Assembly: GCF_002270415.1 (NCBI RefSeq)
Contig: NZ_NNRI01000017.1
Span: 124,001 to 188,000 of the forward strand
Direction: 5' to 3'
Source of the DNA: Mesorhizobium sophorae
Lineage (GTDB): Bacteria; Pseudomonadota; Alphaproteobacteria; Rhizobiales; Rhizobiaceae
Length of the DNA stretch: 64,000 nucleotides
Shown here: positions 1 through 9,703 of the stretch, one piece after another
Layout: each line of letters starts with the position of its first letter
Position numbering within the stretch: position 1 is the first letter of the stretch
Notes under the pieces: model-generated
Seen by the model: only the letters and a program-made list of their open reading frames with translations
Databases searched by the model: none
Told to the model about the DNA's origin: nothing
Position numbers and translations under genes: made by a program

Positions 1-2581
1 GCAACCAGAGTATCTCTCCGACTTGCTCCGCATGCGCCACAGCCTCGTCTATGGTGGCCAGCGCTTCCTCCGGCCGACCGGAAAGGGCCAGGCCCTCGGC
101 CAAGGCACGCGATGCCGGCAACGTCACGATGCGGTACCGATTGGCATCCATCGCTTTCAGTCCTGCCCGCAAGATTTCGACGCCCGATGCCGCATCGCCG
201 CGCGCGACCATGAATTCACCTTTCAGCGCGAGGCCAACGGCGTGATAGGGGGCAAGGGAGTATTTGATAGCCTGCTCGATTACGATTTCGGTATGCTCTT
301 CCGCTGCTTTAAGATCGCCACTCCAGTGGAGAACAGGGATGAGATAGATGAGAGCAATGCAAGATGAGACCGGGTGATCGTAGCCTTGCGCAGCCTTGAT
401 TCCCTGACGTGCAACTTTGCAACCCTGATCCGCGAAGCCGCACAGCCACAAAGACCTGGCGAGCGTTGCGAGCCCTGATGCACGGTGGTCGTGGCCAAAG
501 AAGCTCACCCTCCCCAGCTTGAAATCTGACGCAAGCCTCATGCCTTGTTTGCAGTGACGCAGCGCAGCCGCCTGATTGCCGGTTAGATGATACGATCCAC
601 CCAAGATCCATTCGGTCATTGCGTTTTCGGTCGGGCCGCCGCTCGCCTTGGCAACGGTGTCGCTTCGTTTGGCCGCCGCCAACGCGCCGCTGAAGTCGCC
701 CTGGCGCGTGAGAAAAATGTAGAGTCCAGAAAGCAACTGGAGTTGACGTCCTCCATCCCGCAAAGTCTCGGAGAGGTCCAGGCCGCGCTCGATGCCGCCC
801 CTGACTTCCAAGCTGTTGCCGCGGGCGTACATGGCTGACATCGCCAGAGCTCCCTGGAGCTCCAGTTCCAGTTGCATCCCATGATCCGTCTCGTGCAGCG
901 AGCCCAGTGCTCGCCGGCACCATTGTTGACACTCATCCAGCAGTGAAAGCCCCAGGAATAGCGCAGCCCCATACGCAGCCAGCTCAATGGCGATGGAACG
1001 GTCGCCCGAGCTTGAAAAACTCCACGCGAGCGCTTTGCGGACGTTGCCGATGTGCGGAGCGTAGGCGGCTACGTTGTGGCCATCAAAAGCCGACCCTTCG
1101 GCCAAGCCTTGCTCCAGCAAGGCGACGAAGTAGCAAGCGTGACGTCTTTCGGCCGCGTCTGCCTCCCCGCCTTCCGCGAGCTTGGCCGCGGCATAGGCGC
1201 GTGTTGTGTCCAGGAGCCTGTAGTAAGCAGGCCCGCTTGTCGACAATACCCCCATCAGAGACTTGTCGATCAGGCTGGCGATCGTGTTGGTGACCATTTG
1301 CGTCTCGCCATCGGGATCCCCGGCGACTGCATGCGCCGCCGCCAGCGTGAATTGGCCAACGAATACGGACAGCCTGCAGAGGGTTCTCTGCTCATCCGCT
1401 GACAGGAGCCTGAAGCTCCAGTCGAGCATGGCCTGCAGCGTCTGATGCCGGGGCGACGCGCATCGCCGGCCCTGCAGGAACAGCCCGGCGCCGCTGTCCA
1501 GGAGATCAGCGGTTCCTTGAATACCATTGGTGCCCACACGACTGGCAACCAGCTCGATCGCCAGAGCAATTCCATCAAGCCGGCGGCAGATATTCGCAAC
1601 GATTGGAGCCTCGGTGTCGCTGAGCTCGGCACGGTGCCCGCTCGATCCCGCCCGCTCCATGAAAAGCTGGACGGCGGGCGAAGCCAGCGCCTGAACGGCA
1701 GATGGCGTGTCGTCAGGCGGACTGTCGAGAGGCATCAGCAAATGCACATACTCGCCCTCAACGCGCAACGACTCGCGACTGGTCGTCAACAAGTGCAGCG
1801 ACGGCGCTGCGCGAAAGAGGCGTTCGCACAGCGGCGCAGCGGTCTCGATCACATGTTCGCAATTGTCAAGAACGACCAGGGTTCGCTTATCGGCCAGGAA
1901 GGCGCTTATGTACGGCTCGGGGTCGGGCCCCTGGACAAAGCAGCCGAGTGCCGATGCGACGGCAGCGGGAACGTCTGCTGGAGCGGTGAGCGAACCGAGA
2001 TCAACGAAGCAAACCGCGTCGTCGCCTAATTCCCGACGCAGCGCGTGGCCGACCGCGACGGCGACGGTCGTCTTTCCCATTCCGCCTGGCCCGACCACAC
2101 TGACGAAGCGTCGCGACAACAGCAGCGAGGACAGGGTGGCGACGGTCTCGTTCCGTCCGACCAGCAGTTGCAAGGGCGCCGGGAGACTCGGGGGCAGCAC
2201 GGGACCGGCAGGAGCGACAATCAGGTCGGTGCCGTCCGCGTTTGAGCGCCGAACCGGTGCAACGAAAGTGTAGCCCCGGCCGGGAACATTGACGATGTAT
2301 CGAGACCCGTCTTTGCCGTCTGCCAGCACTCTGCGAATGGCGGCGATGTGCACACGAAGATTGGCTTCCTCGACGAAGACGCCCGGCCAAACGAGATCGA
2401 TCAGTTCTCGCCCGCTCACGATCTCCCCCGCTCGGTCGGTCAACGCAATCAGAACGTCAAGCGCGCGGCCGCCAATAGCGACCGGTGTGCCATCCTTGAC
2501 CAGCAATCGCTCAGCCCCGATCAAGCGGTACGAGCCGAAAGACAGGATTTCGCCGATCCCTAATTCACCGCCATTTGCCAT
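1..2581 (-). CDS. Winged-helix ATPase/TPR transcriptional regulator (partial, runs off left edge)
   Basis: The frame is open from an ATG at 2581 to the first base, giving 860 codons without a stop, so the C-terminus is missing. Residues about 10-110 form an OmpR/PhoB-type winged helix, with the family ending 'YIVNVPGRGYTF'. An NTPase domain follows: Walker A 'GPGGMGKTT' near residue 165, Walker B 'LVVLDNCEH' near 240 and 'LLTTSRE' just after. The remainder is alpha-helical and TPR-like. This architecture is known from signal-transducing AfsR/LuxR-like ATPase regulators of rhizobia. The ligand and target genes cannot be read from the sequence. It is transcribed away from the two-component operon, with a degraded gene between them. 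Confidence 0.85.
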   Translation of the reverse strand, partial: MANGGELGIGEILSFGSYRLIGAERLLVKDGTPVAIGGRALDVLIALTDRAGEIVSGRELIDLVWPGVFVEEANLRVHIAAIRRVLADGKDGSRYIVNVPGRGYTFVAPVRRSNADGTDLIVAPAGPVLPPSLPAPLQLLVGRNETVATLSSLLLSRRFVSVVGPGGMGKTTVAVAVGHALRRELGDDAVCFVDLGSLTAPADVPAAVASALGCFVQGPDPEPYISAFLADKRTLVVLDNCEHVIETAAPLCERLFRAAPSLHLLTTSRESLRVEGEYVHLLMPLDSPPDDTPSAVQALASPAVQLFMERAGSSGHRAELSDTEAPIVANICRRLDGIALAIELVASRVGTNGIQGTADLLDSGAGLFLQGRRCASPRHQTLQAMLDWSFRLLSADEQRTLCRLSVFVGQFTLAAAHAVAGDPDGETQMVTNTIASLIDKSLMGVLSTSGPAYYRLLDTTRAYAAAKLAEGGEADAAERRHACYFVALLEQGLAEGSAFDGHNVAAYAPHIGNVRKALAWSFSSSGDRSIAIELAAYGAALFLGLSLLDECQQWCRRALGSLHETDHGMQLELELQGALAMSAMYARGNSLEVRGGIERGLDLSETLRDGGRQLQLLSGLYIFLTRQGDFSGALAAAKRSDTVAKASGGPTENAMTEWILGGSYHLTGNQAAALRHCKQGMRLASDFKLGRVSFFGHDHRASGLATLARSLWLCGFADQGCKVARQGIKAAQGYDHPVSSCIALIYLIPVLHWSGDLKAAEEHTEIVIEQAIKYSLAPYHAVGLALKGEFMVARGDAASGVEILRAGLKAMDANRYRIVTLPASRALAEGLALSGRPEEALATIDEAVAHAEQVGEILWL

Positions 2582-2806
2582 GACAGTCGTCCTGGGCGCT
2601 GCCAGCCTCATGCTCGAAGATCCGGGCGATCTTCTTTGCATCTTTTTGCGACCTTTAACTCGCCTGGACCGGCGCTCCGGGATCATATTGGGCGGTGTCC
2701 GAAAGACGTGGCGAACCGGAGGCGCCAGCGCATCTTGGTGCCGTGCTCTGCGCGAAGCGAAGAAACCGCAATTCTCTCGGCGGCAGCATGTGCAATGTCA
2801 TTGTGC

Positions 2807-3325
2807 CTAGTTCCTTGTTGATGGACTCCATTCGAGGCTGAAAGGCGCTGGCGGCGGCAAGGGATTTTGCTTCGGCACGTCTGCATTGGACCGGTCCTGT
2901 CGCTGGCAGGTCGGCTTTCTGACGAAGTCTTCGGCGGAAGTATCGGCATTGAGCTTGCCGCGATCGACAAGGATCGTGGCAGCGGTCGCGAAAATCGATG
3001 TCGACATCGAGAAAATACGGAAAAGCGTGTCCTCCGCGGCCCTGCCCGCCGGAGACGCTTCACTGGCTGAGCCGGAGCAGCAAACGCCGTTTCGGTCACC
3101 CACCAAGCCGACAACGAAGGGCAAATCTCCTTCGGCCACGCTCCAGTCGAGAATGTCCTGCAACATCGACATCGATGATACCGCTCCCAGACCCCCCTCT
3201 ATTGCGATCGGGCAGAATGTCTTTCTGCGCGCTGCCGCGGAGAGAAGCGCAAGGATAAAGGAAGCGTGTCCGAGCCTCCATTCTGGCTTGGTACAGTTCC
3301 GTATTCGTTCGGCGGGTTGGACCAC
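2807..3325 (-). pseudogene. Remnant of a beta-lactamase-fold serine hydrolase (N-terminal part)
   Basis: This 172-codon frame resembles the N-terminal third of class C beta-lactamase-like serine hydrolases: 'ILDWSVAEGDLPFVVGLVGD' (59-78), then 'DTLFRIFSMSTS' and 'ILVDRGKL'. In active members the second block reads 'DTvFRIaSMTK', with catalytic Ser and Lys in S-x-x-K. Here the positions read S106-M-S-T109, so the lysine is gone. The frame ends about 60 residues later, far short of the usual 350-400, and its last 35 residues look like noise. I infer a decayed fragment. It could still be an unrelated hypothetical protein. It fills most of the space between 2582 and 3324. Confidence 0.45.
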
Positions 3326-4080
3326 TACTTAGGTCTATCCAAAATAGCCCTGAGGCTAGTTGTGGGAGCAGGTGCCGAGCGCAGCAACTCGGCCATCCTG
3401 ACCAAATCGGCCAGGGATTGCGCGCCCATCCTTCTCATGACTTGAGCACGATAAATCTTAACCGTGGATTCTACCACGCCAATCCTTCCAGCAACCTGCT
3501 TGTTCATCAATCCTGCCGTCACCAGATCCATCACCTCGCGTTCGCGCTCGCTCAGCGTCTGAAATCGGGTGAACGTCTCGATCGCCCGCCGATTGCTATC
3601 GAGGCGCATGCCGTCCAGCTCGATGGCCCTTGTGACGGCATCCAGCATTTCCTGTTCGCGAAACGGCTTCGTCAGAAAGTCGACTGCACCAGCCTTCATG
3701 GCTCTCACCGCCATCGGAACGTCGGCGTGGCCGGTCATGAATATGATTGGTATACGGACGCCGGCTGCGACAAGGCGAGCCTGAAAGTCGAGACCGCTGA
3801 TGCCGGGCATACGAATGTCCAGCACGAAGCAGCTCGCAAGGTCGGGCAGTTCCATGTTCAACAGCTCGGTCGGAGACGAGAAGGCCTGGCTCTGCAAACC
3901 GACGGATTCCAACAAGTCGACCAGCCCTTCGCGCATCGCGACATCGTCTTCGACGATGAAGACGAATGCATTTTGGGTAGTCCCAGCATAGATGGGGGCA
4001 GCCACCGGACGGGCATATGACTGCGTCGGCTCCAGCAGCAGGCGTTCATAATCTCTGGTCACTAGATCACTTGTCATCAT
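3325..4080 (-). CDS. FixJ/NarL-family response regulator
   Basis: A 251-residue response regulator with a receiver domain at about 38-155 (acidic pocket 'VEDD', phospho-acceptor D88 in 'VLDIRMPG', conserved Lys in 'FLTKPF') and a LuxR-type helix-turn-helix at about 180-240 ('LSEREREVMDLV', 'NKQVAGRIGVVESTVK'). A 35-residue extension precedes the receiver. It is the last gene of a four-gene operon; its ATG shares one base with the stop of the receiver gene upstream (TAATG), which points to coupled translation. The upstream triple-PAS kinase is the likely phosphate donor. Target promoters are unknown. Confidence 0.9.
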   Translation of the reverse strand: MMTSDLVTRDYERLLLEPTQSYARPVAAPIYAGTTQNAFVFIVEDDVAMREGLVDLLESVGLQSQAFSSPTELLNMELPDLASCFVLDIRMPGISGLDFQARLVAAGVRIPIIFMTGHADVPMAVRAMKAGAVDFLTKPFREQEMLDAVTRAIELDGMRLDSNRRAIETFTRFQTLSEREREVMDLVTAGLMNKQVAGRIGVVESTVKIYRAQVMRRMGAQSLADLVRMAELLRSAPAPTTSLRAILDRPK

Positions 4081-4469
4081 TACTCCCCGTGCGATGAGGC
4101 CAAAACGGCCAGGGCGACCGCCGCAAGCAATGCTGAAGCATCGAAGGGCTTTCGAAAGAACCCATGATGACCTTCAGCAGCCGCGCGCCTTTGGTCTGCG
4201 GCTTCATGGCGCGCCGTTATGAAAATGACGGGCAAGTCGGGGCGCACAATTCGCGCACGCCGGCGAAGCTCGAAGCCGTCGACAACTGGCATGCCGATAT
4301 CGGCAATCAGGCAATCTATCTTACGCAACTCGTCGCGTTCGAGGAAAGACTGAGGGGATGAGAACAGACGCACCGAGTGCCCCGCCGACTCCAGGAGATC
4401 CTCGATCGACTCGAGGACCCGAACGTCGTCATCGACAACTGCGATCGTTGATTTCCGTACAGTTTTCAT
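4080..4469 (-). CDS. Stand-alone receiver-domain response regulator
   Basis: A 129-residue CheY-like protein with only a receiver domain: acidic pocket 'VVDDD' near residue 12, phospho-acceptor D57 in 'IADIGMP', conserved Thr in 'FITAR' and Lys in 'FRKPF'. It has no DNA-binding or enzymatic output domain. It overlaps the preceding response regulator by four bases (ATGA) and the following one by one base, so all are made from one message. In such operons a single-domain receiver usually acts as a phosphate sink, a relay intermediate or an allosteric partner of the kinase. Which role applies here is inference. Confidence 0.88.
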   Translation of the reverse strand: MKTVRKSTIAVVDDDVRVLESIEDLLESAGHSVRLFSSPQSFLERDELRKIDCLIADIGMPVVDGFELRRRARIVRPDLPVIFITARHEAADQRRAAAEGHHGFFRKPFDASALLAAVALAVLASSHGE

Positions 4470-5113
4470 TTCGAAGATGTTCCTGCGCGCCGAGAATGAG
4501 TTACTGGTACTTGCAGCCTTTGGGCGATCCTCACGAGATCGGCCAGCGATGCTGCCTGCATCTTGTGCATGATCTTGCCGCGGTGGATTTGCAGCGTCAC
4601 CTCACTGATCCCAAGTTCGGCAGCCGCCTGCTTGTTGAGCAGACCGCTGACGACCAGCGGCAGAACCTGGCGTTCGCGAGAGGTCAGGGAGGAAAGGCGG
4701 CGCTGTAGCGCCACAAGCTCGGCCCGCTCCTGGCGGGCGCCGCAATCCCGATCGATCGCCGTGTGGATGGACTTCATCAACTCGGTTTCGCTGAACGGTT
4801 TGGTGAGGAAGTCCACGGCGCCGCGCTGGATGGCGCGTACAGAAGATGGAATGTCGCCGTGTCCGGTGATGAAGACGATAGGCGGATGTTGCTCGTGGCC
4901 GGTCTGTTTCTGGAATTCCAGCCCGTTGATGTCCGGTAGTTCGACATCGAGGATCAGGCAACCGGGCAGGTCCGGTCGGGGAAAAGCTAGATATTCGGCA
5001 ATCGAGTTGAAGGCGACGGAAGCCAGGCCCCTTGCCGCCAGAAGGTCGCACAGCGCCGCGCATATGCGCTTGTCGTCATCAACGATGAAAATGATACAGT
5101 CGTCCTGGGTCAT
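4466..5113 (-). CDS. FixJ-family response regulator
   Basis: A 215-residue FixJ-type regulator. The ATG at 5113 is chosen because it overlaps the kinase stop by four bases (ATGA) and puts the receiver pocket 'FIVDDDK' at residue 9; the frame extends 24 codons upstream, but only inside the kinase gene. The receiver spans about 5-122 (phospho-acceptor D56 in 'ILDVELP', Lys in 'FLTKPF') and the LuxR-type helix-turn-helix lies at about 142-205 ('LTSRERQVLPLV', 'NKQAAAELGISEVTLQ'). Its position directly after the kinase makes it the most likely cognate partner. Confidence 0.9.
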   Translation of the reverse strand: MTQDDCIIFIVDDDKRICAALCDLLAARGLASVAFNSIAEYLAFPRPDLPGCLILDVELPDINGLEFQKQTGHEQHPPIVFITGHGDIPSSVRAIQRGAVDFLTKPFSETELMKSIHTAIDRDCGARQERAELVALQRRLSSLTSRERQVLPLVVSGLLNKQAAAELGISEVTLQIHRGKIMHKMQAASLADLVRIAQRLQVPVTHSRRAGTSSK

Positions 5114-7176
5114 GCCGCATCGCCCGATTGGATCGGCAGCGTAAACGAGAACACCGTTCCCCTTGGCTCGATGCTCTCTGCCCAAAGCCGGCCGTCGTGT
5201 GATTCCAGTATCGAGCGACAGATTGCCAGGCCCATGCCCATCCCCTCCGCCTTCGTGGTGAAGAACGGTTCGAAAATTCGTTCTGGTTCGGCAATTCCGT
5301 CGCCGTTGTCGCGGACGTCGACCAGGATCGCGTTCTCCCCATAGCGACGTGATCCAAACTTCAGTGATTTCGACACGTCGGTTGTCGACTTCATTGCGTC
5401 GATCCCGTTGCGGACCAGATTGACCAGCACCTGCTGCATCTGCACGCGGTCGGCGAGCACCAGCGGCAGCGCCGGATCGAGATCCGTCCCAACGTAGATG
5501 TCCTGCGAGACTATTTCGTCGAACAAAAGCTGACGCACCTCGCCGATCACCTCGTTGAGATTGATTGAAGTTCTGGACGAGGCGGTCTGTGTGAAGAGTG
5601 CTCGTATTCGGCTGACGACCTCGGCCGCGGCCATGGAATCGCGAACGATTCGCTCCGCGGTAATGCGTGCCCGCTGCAGGTTTGGAGGATCCGCCGACAG
5701 CCAGCGTTGGCAGGCATGACTGTCGGTGATGACAGCCGCCAAGGGCTGATTGACCTCATGCGCGATCGAGGCCGACAGCTCGGCGAGGCTCGCAAGCTGC
5801 GAAGCGCGCGAAAGCTTGTCCTGGGTCGCACGAACGGCGTCATGTGCTCTCATCTCGTCATCGATGTCGATGATGACGCCGTACCATTTCACGATGCGGC
5901 CATCGTCGTCCCGAAGTGGCAGGGCGCGATTGTCAACCCAGCGATAGACGCTGTCGCCCCGGCGGTTGCGGTACCGCATGGCGAAAGGCTCCCCGGTCTT
6001 CAATGAATGCATCAGGTTCCTTTTCACAGCCTCCAAGTCATCGGGATGCATAAGGCGTCCAAGTGCCCCATCCAGCCTGGAACCCTCCTTGGGCTGACTG
6101 GGGTCGATCTTGCGGCCGTAGTAGGTTTCCAACTGCTTGTTGATGTAGGCTGGTTCGCCCTCGGGAGTGACGGACCAGACGAGTGTCGGTATGGTGTCGA
6201 TAAGTTGCTGGAGTTCATACTGTCTGGCTCGCAATGCCTCCTCGGTCCGCTTGCGATCGTCGATGTCGGTGTTGCTCCCGAACCACTGGACCACAGTGCC
6301 AGAGGCATCGCGCACTGGCTCGCCTTGGAAAAGGAACCAGCGGTACTGGCCATCAAAGCGGCGTAGCCGGGCCTCGATCTCGCCCGCCGCACCAGCTGCC
6401 AGGAGAGATCGCCAGTATTCGACAAGCCGGTCTCGATCGTCCGAATGTATGGCGGCAGTCCAACCCCAGCCGGCTGCCTGCTCCTGAGACAGCGCCGTGT
6501 ATTCGTGCCATCTCCGGCTCAGGAATTCGGTGGAACCGTCTGGGCGGGCGGACCAGACCAGTGTCGGAAGAGCGTCGATCAGCCGCTGGAGCTGGAACTC
6601 TCTGGCCTCCAAAGCCTGTTCCACTTTCTTCAAGTCATCGATATCGAGCAGGACACCATACCACCCGATGAACTTGCCGTTCCGATCGTGCCTGGGGCGA
6701 GCCGCGACACGGAACCAGCGATAAGTCCCATCGTGGCGACGAAGCCGGCATGCGCCATGAAATTCCTGGCCATTCTCCAGGCATTGCGACATGAGGCCTG
6801 CAGTTCGGTCGAAGTCCTCCGAATGAATAACCTGCCGGCAAGGGAGATTGCTGGTGTCGACGGTGCCGAGATAGGCCCGAAGGCTCGTGCTCACCTCGGT
6901 TAACCGGCCTTCCGTGTCGACGATCCATGCCGGTCCGGGAATGCGCTCCAAGAACTCATGCGCGTCATACCCAGTGCGATCCAACGCACCCTGCCCTTGC
7001 GACCCTTGAATGAGAAAGCCGGTCAAGATCGCAGTCGCGGCGAGGAGGGTCAAACTCACGTAGATATTGGGTCCGGCGGTCTCAGCCAATTCGCTGGACA
7101 GCCAGAATACCGACAAGCCGGCGCCGGAAATGGCTATTGTCGAGCCATACTTCCGCAGCGGCGGCTTTGCTTTCAT
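5110..7176 (-). CDS. Triple-PAS membrane-anchored sensor histidine kinase
   Basis: 688 residues. Two membrane segments (about 12-30 and 38-56) with almost no periplasmic loop are followed by three PAS domains (about 75-185, 195-307 and 320-440), each ending in a PAC-type 'WYGV/WFGS...DIDD' block. The dimerisation domain carries H473 in 'SIAHEVNQPLAAV', the FixL/DctB-type H-box, and the C-terminal ATPase carries 'DNGDGI' and 'TTKAEGMGMGLAI'. It heads the operon with the three regulators downstream. No haem-ligand His could be assigned with confidence in the PAS domains, so oxygen sensing is not claimed. The stimulus is probably cytoplasmic or redox, as for other PAS kinases. Confidence 0.92.
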   Translation of the reverse strand: MKAKPPLRKYGSTIAISGAGLSVFWLSSELAETAGPNIYVSLTLLAATAILTGFLIQGSQGQGALDRTGYDAHEFLERIPGPAWIVDTEGRLTEVSTSLRAYLGTVDTSNLPCRQVIHSEDFDRTAGLMSQCLENGQEFHGACRLRRHDGTYRWFRVAARPRHDRNGKFIGWYGVLLDIDDLKKVEQALEAREFQLQRLIDALPTLVWSARPDGSTEFLSRRWHEYTALSQEQAAGWGWTAAIHSDDRDRLVEYWRSLLAAGAAGEIEARLRRFDGQYRWFLFQGEPVRDASGTVVQWFGSNTDIDDRKRTEEALRARQYELQQLIDTIPTLVWSVTPEGEPAYINKQLETYYGRKIDPSQPKEGSRLDGALGRLMHPDDLEAVKRNLMHSLKTGEPFAMRYRNRRGDSVYRWVDNRALPLRDDDGRIVKWYGVIIDIDDEMRAHDAVRATQDKLSRASQLASLAELSASIAHEVNQPLAAVITDSHACQRWLSADPPNLQRARITAERIVRDSMAAAEVVSRIRALFTQTASSRTSINLNEVIGEVRQLLFDEIVSQDIYVGTDLDPALPLVLADRVQMQQVLVNLVRNGIDAMKSTTDVSKSLKFGSRRYGENAILVDVRDNGDGIAEPERIFEPFFTTKAEGMGMGLAICRSILESHDGRLWAESIEPRGTVFSFTLPIQSGDAA

Positions 7177-7614
7177 TTTTGGACACCTCCGGACGCAGCT
7201 ATTGCTGCCGCGTAAATCGGCATCAGGACATCGCCCTGCCAGAAGACGACACGATCGGTCCCCCGAGATATCGGACTTCTACCACACTATATCAGAACAG
7301 GATGCCACCCAGGCATAATGGAAAGATGTGATAGACGGCCGGTCGCCCGCCGCGGCCGTAACACCAGGGGCGATAACCGCAAGGAAGGGCCAGCCGCCGC
7401 AAAGCAGACAAAGCCGTCCACAAACCAGCGGGTATGCTGCTGTCGAACGCGATGGAAGGCGGCCCAAGAATGGCACGTAGATGAATGTCGGGCTGGCGGC
7501 AACCTGTCGGAGTCGGTCACGATGTTGAACATCTACGACAGACGTCTTCCAAGATCGAAGCCACCAATTTTCTGCGGTAGCGGTTGCCGGCGGAATACGA
7601 AGAGGAGACTACAA
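7177..7614. other. Intergenic region without a recognised gene
   Basis: This 438-base stretch separates the kinase gene (leftward) from a small exported protein (rightward), so it should carry both promoters. Short frames on both strands are arginine/proline-rich and look like shadows. No hairpin with a T-tract and no repeat was recognised. Confidence 0.5.
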
Positions 7615-7911
7615 ATGGGCAGCAATCGAGCGCTGGTGCAGATTTCATCCATTGGCGCCGGCGTTTTCTTGTCGATCTGTCTTGCCGGCACCGTAGCGAC
7701 CGCTGCAGCCAAAGACCAGGACACCGTGGCAAGCGTGGTTGCCGACCAGGTGCGAAGCCAAGGCTTCCCTTGCAGAAATCCAAGTTCTGCCAAGCGCATT
7801 GCGGCCGAGTCCGTGCCAAATCAGACCGCCTACCTGCTCCGATGCGAAGGGACAACCTACCGGGTGCTCTTGATTCCAGATCAGGCAGCTGAAGTGGCCA
7901 GAGTTGACTGA
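7615..7911 (+). CDS. Small exported protein of unknown function
   Basis: A 98-residue protein. The ATG at 7615 is preferred over the longer frame beginning at 7318 because a purine-rich ribosome site (AGAGGAGA) lies 6-13 bases upstream and the codons before it look non-coding. A hydrophobic signal peptide (about 9-32, 'GVFLSICLAGTVATAAA') is followed by a short soluble domain with two cysteines ('FPCRNP' and 'LLRCEG') that could form a disulfide in the periplasm. 'YLLRCEGTTYRVLLIPD' recalls small exported proteins common in rhizobia. No function is assigned. Confidence 0.7.
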   Translation: MGSNRALVQISSIGAGVFLSICLAGTVATAAAKDQDTVASVVADQVRSQGFPCRNPSSAKRIAAESVPNQTAYLLRCEGTTYRVLLIPDQAAEVARVD

Positions 7912-8176
7912 AGCCTTATGCGCGCCTCCCGCGAGGAGACATGTCGACAATCGACGTGGTCGATCTCGAAAGACACTGCGTCGCACCGCTAGTAGCCCTC
8001 GCAGTCTTGCCAACAAAAGCACAAACCGGAAGCAACCAGTACCAGCCTAGTAAATCGGCTTGATCGGAAGCTAATCAGCGAGGCTAGCGCATCCGATCGG
8101 CCGTACGCCGGATAGACGGTTCCGCACGAGGAACACGCCACGGCGCCAGGACCAAAGCCTCGCACGGGTCGCGACC

Positions 8177-9703
8177 ATGTCAACTTTCAACATCCTCCGC
8201 AGGCACCGCGCCGTGCTGCTTTTCTCCGCCATCCTCGTAGCGCCGCTCGTCGCTGGGGTTGCTCTGAACGCGAGCTTGGCCGATACGAAAATGGACTCCT
8301 CCCCGGAGGCCTCCGCCAATCGCGCTCCGGCCACCTCCTATGCTCCGATCGTTGCGGCCGACAAACCGGCAGTGGTGACGATCACGTCGATCATGAAAAC
8401 TTCATCGGCGCCCGATGGCCAAGCCCAGCCCTCGGACAGCGGTCTGTCGTCCGATGAACGGCTGCCTCGATTCTTCAGCAATCGAGGGATTCCGGCGCCC
8501 AAGGCACCACCGCAGGGAGCGACGCAACTGGCAGAGGCCCTCGGCTCCGGCTTCATCATCAGTTCAGACGGCACCATCGTCACCAACAACCATGTCATCG
8601 ACGGAGCTTCGGATATCATGGTGACGCTTGACGATGGAACCGAGCTGCCGGCAACCCTTGTCGGCCGCGACGCAAAATCAGACCTTGCGGTCCTGAAAAT
8701 CAGGGCTGGGAAGCCTCTTCCCACTGTTGCCTGGGGCGATTCCGACAGACTCAGGGCAGGCGACCCCATTCTGGCGATTGGCAATCCGTTCGGCATCGGA
8801 ACGACAGTCACTGCGGGAATCGTTTCCGCCCGCGGGCGCGACCTCAACAGTGGTCCCTACGACGATTTCCTTCAGATCGACGCGCCGATCAACCACGGCA
8901 ATTCGGGTGGACCTCTTGTCGACACCAACGGCACTGTCGTCGGTATCAACACCGCGATCTACTCGCCCAATGGCGGCAGCGTCGGCGTCGGATTTGCGAT
9001 CCCTTCCAATGAGGCCGAAAAGATCGTCGCCAAGCTGGTGAAGAACGGTTCGATCGAACATGGGCTGCTCGGCATCGAGATGCAGCCGATTACAACGGAC
9101 CTCGCCAACGCCCTCGGCCTGCCGACGCCTGAAGGTGCTTTGGTCGCGGATGTCGGCGACGGATCGCCCGCCGCTCATGCCGGCATCGAGACCGGCGACG
9201 TCATCACCGGATTTGCCGGTCAAACCATCAACGAGCCCAAGACCCTGTCTCGAGCCGTGGCGGATCTCGTGCCGGGAAAAAGGGAGGTACTGTCCGTTTG
9301 GCGCAATGGGAAGACAGTTGCGTTGTCGGTGGTCATCGGCGGCAATGACGCCAGCGTCAAACCGGTGGCCACAATCAACTCTGCACAGCCGCTGCATTCC
9401 AGTTTTCCAACACTTGGTCTGGCGCTTGGTGACCTCGATCGAACCGTTCGCCAGGCCTTGAATGTGCCTTCACAGGTTAATGGTGCCGTGGTCGAGGGTG
9501 TCGATCCGGACCAGCCGGCAGCCACCTCCGGCATCGAATTGGGCGACATCATCATCTCGGTCAATGGCGTGCCGGTGAAGACGGCGAAGGACACCAGCCA
9601 AGCCATTAGTGTCGCAGCAAAATCCAGCAAGAAGTCGGCGCTGCTGCTGGTCAAGCGCGGCGACCAGCAGACGTTCATCGCTGTGCCATGCGGCAATGGT
9701 TGA
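8177..9703 (+). CDS. DegP/HtrA-type periplasmic serine protease (Do family)
   Basis: 508 residues. An N-terminal hydrophobic segment (about 12-33) exports or anchors it. The trypsin-like domain has a complete triad: H139 in 'TNNHVID', D169 in 'SDLAVLKI' and S243 in 'GNSGGPL'. Two PDZ domains follow at about 280-380 and 405-500. This is the architecture of DegP/DegQ envelope quality-control proteases, which degrade or chaperone misfolded exported proteins. Length (about 450-510 in the family) and domains are normal, so it should be active. The nearby PAS-kinase operon and rpoH at 22 kb fit an envelope or heat-stress setting, but a regulatory link is inference. Confidence 0.93.
   Translation: MSTFNILRRHRAVLLFSAILVAPLVAGVALNASLADTKMDSSPEASANRAPATSYAPIVAADKPAVVTITSIMKTSSAPDGQAQPSDSGLSSDERLPRFFSNRGIPAPKAPPQGATQLAEALGSGFIISSDGTIVTNNHVIDGASDIMVTLDDGTELPATLVGRDAKSDLAVLKIRAGKPLPTVAWGDSDRLRAGDPILAIGNPFGIGTTVTAGIVSARGRDLNSGPYDDFLQIDAPINHGNSGGPLVDTNGTVVGINTAIYSPNGGSVGVGFAIPSNEAEKIVAKLVKNGSIEHGLLGIEMQPITTDLANALGLPTPEGALVADVGDGSPAAHAGIETGDVITGFAGQTINEPKTLSRAVADLVPGKREVLSVWRNGKTVALSVVIGGNDASVKPVATINSAQPLHSSFPTLGLALGDLDRTVRQALNVPSQVNGAVVEGVDPDQPAATSGIELGDIIISVNGVPVKTAKDTSQAISVAAKSSKKSALLLVKRGDQQTFIAVPCGNG

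Noticed and set aside
3325..3340. ACTTAGGTCTA, similar to the dyads at 11147 and 25181
   Set aside because: It overlaps the last codons and stop of a response regulator gene, so chance coding similarity is the simpler explanation.
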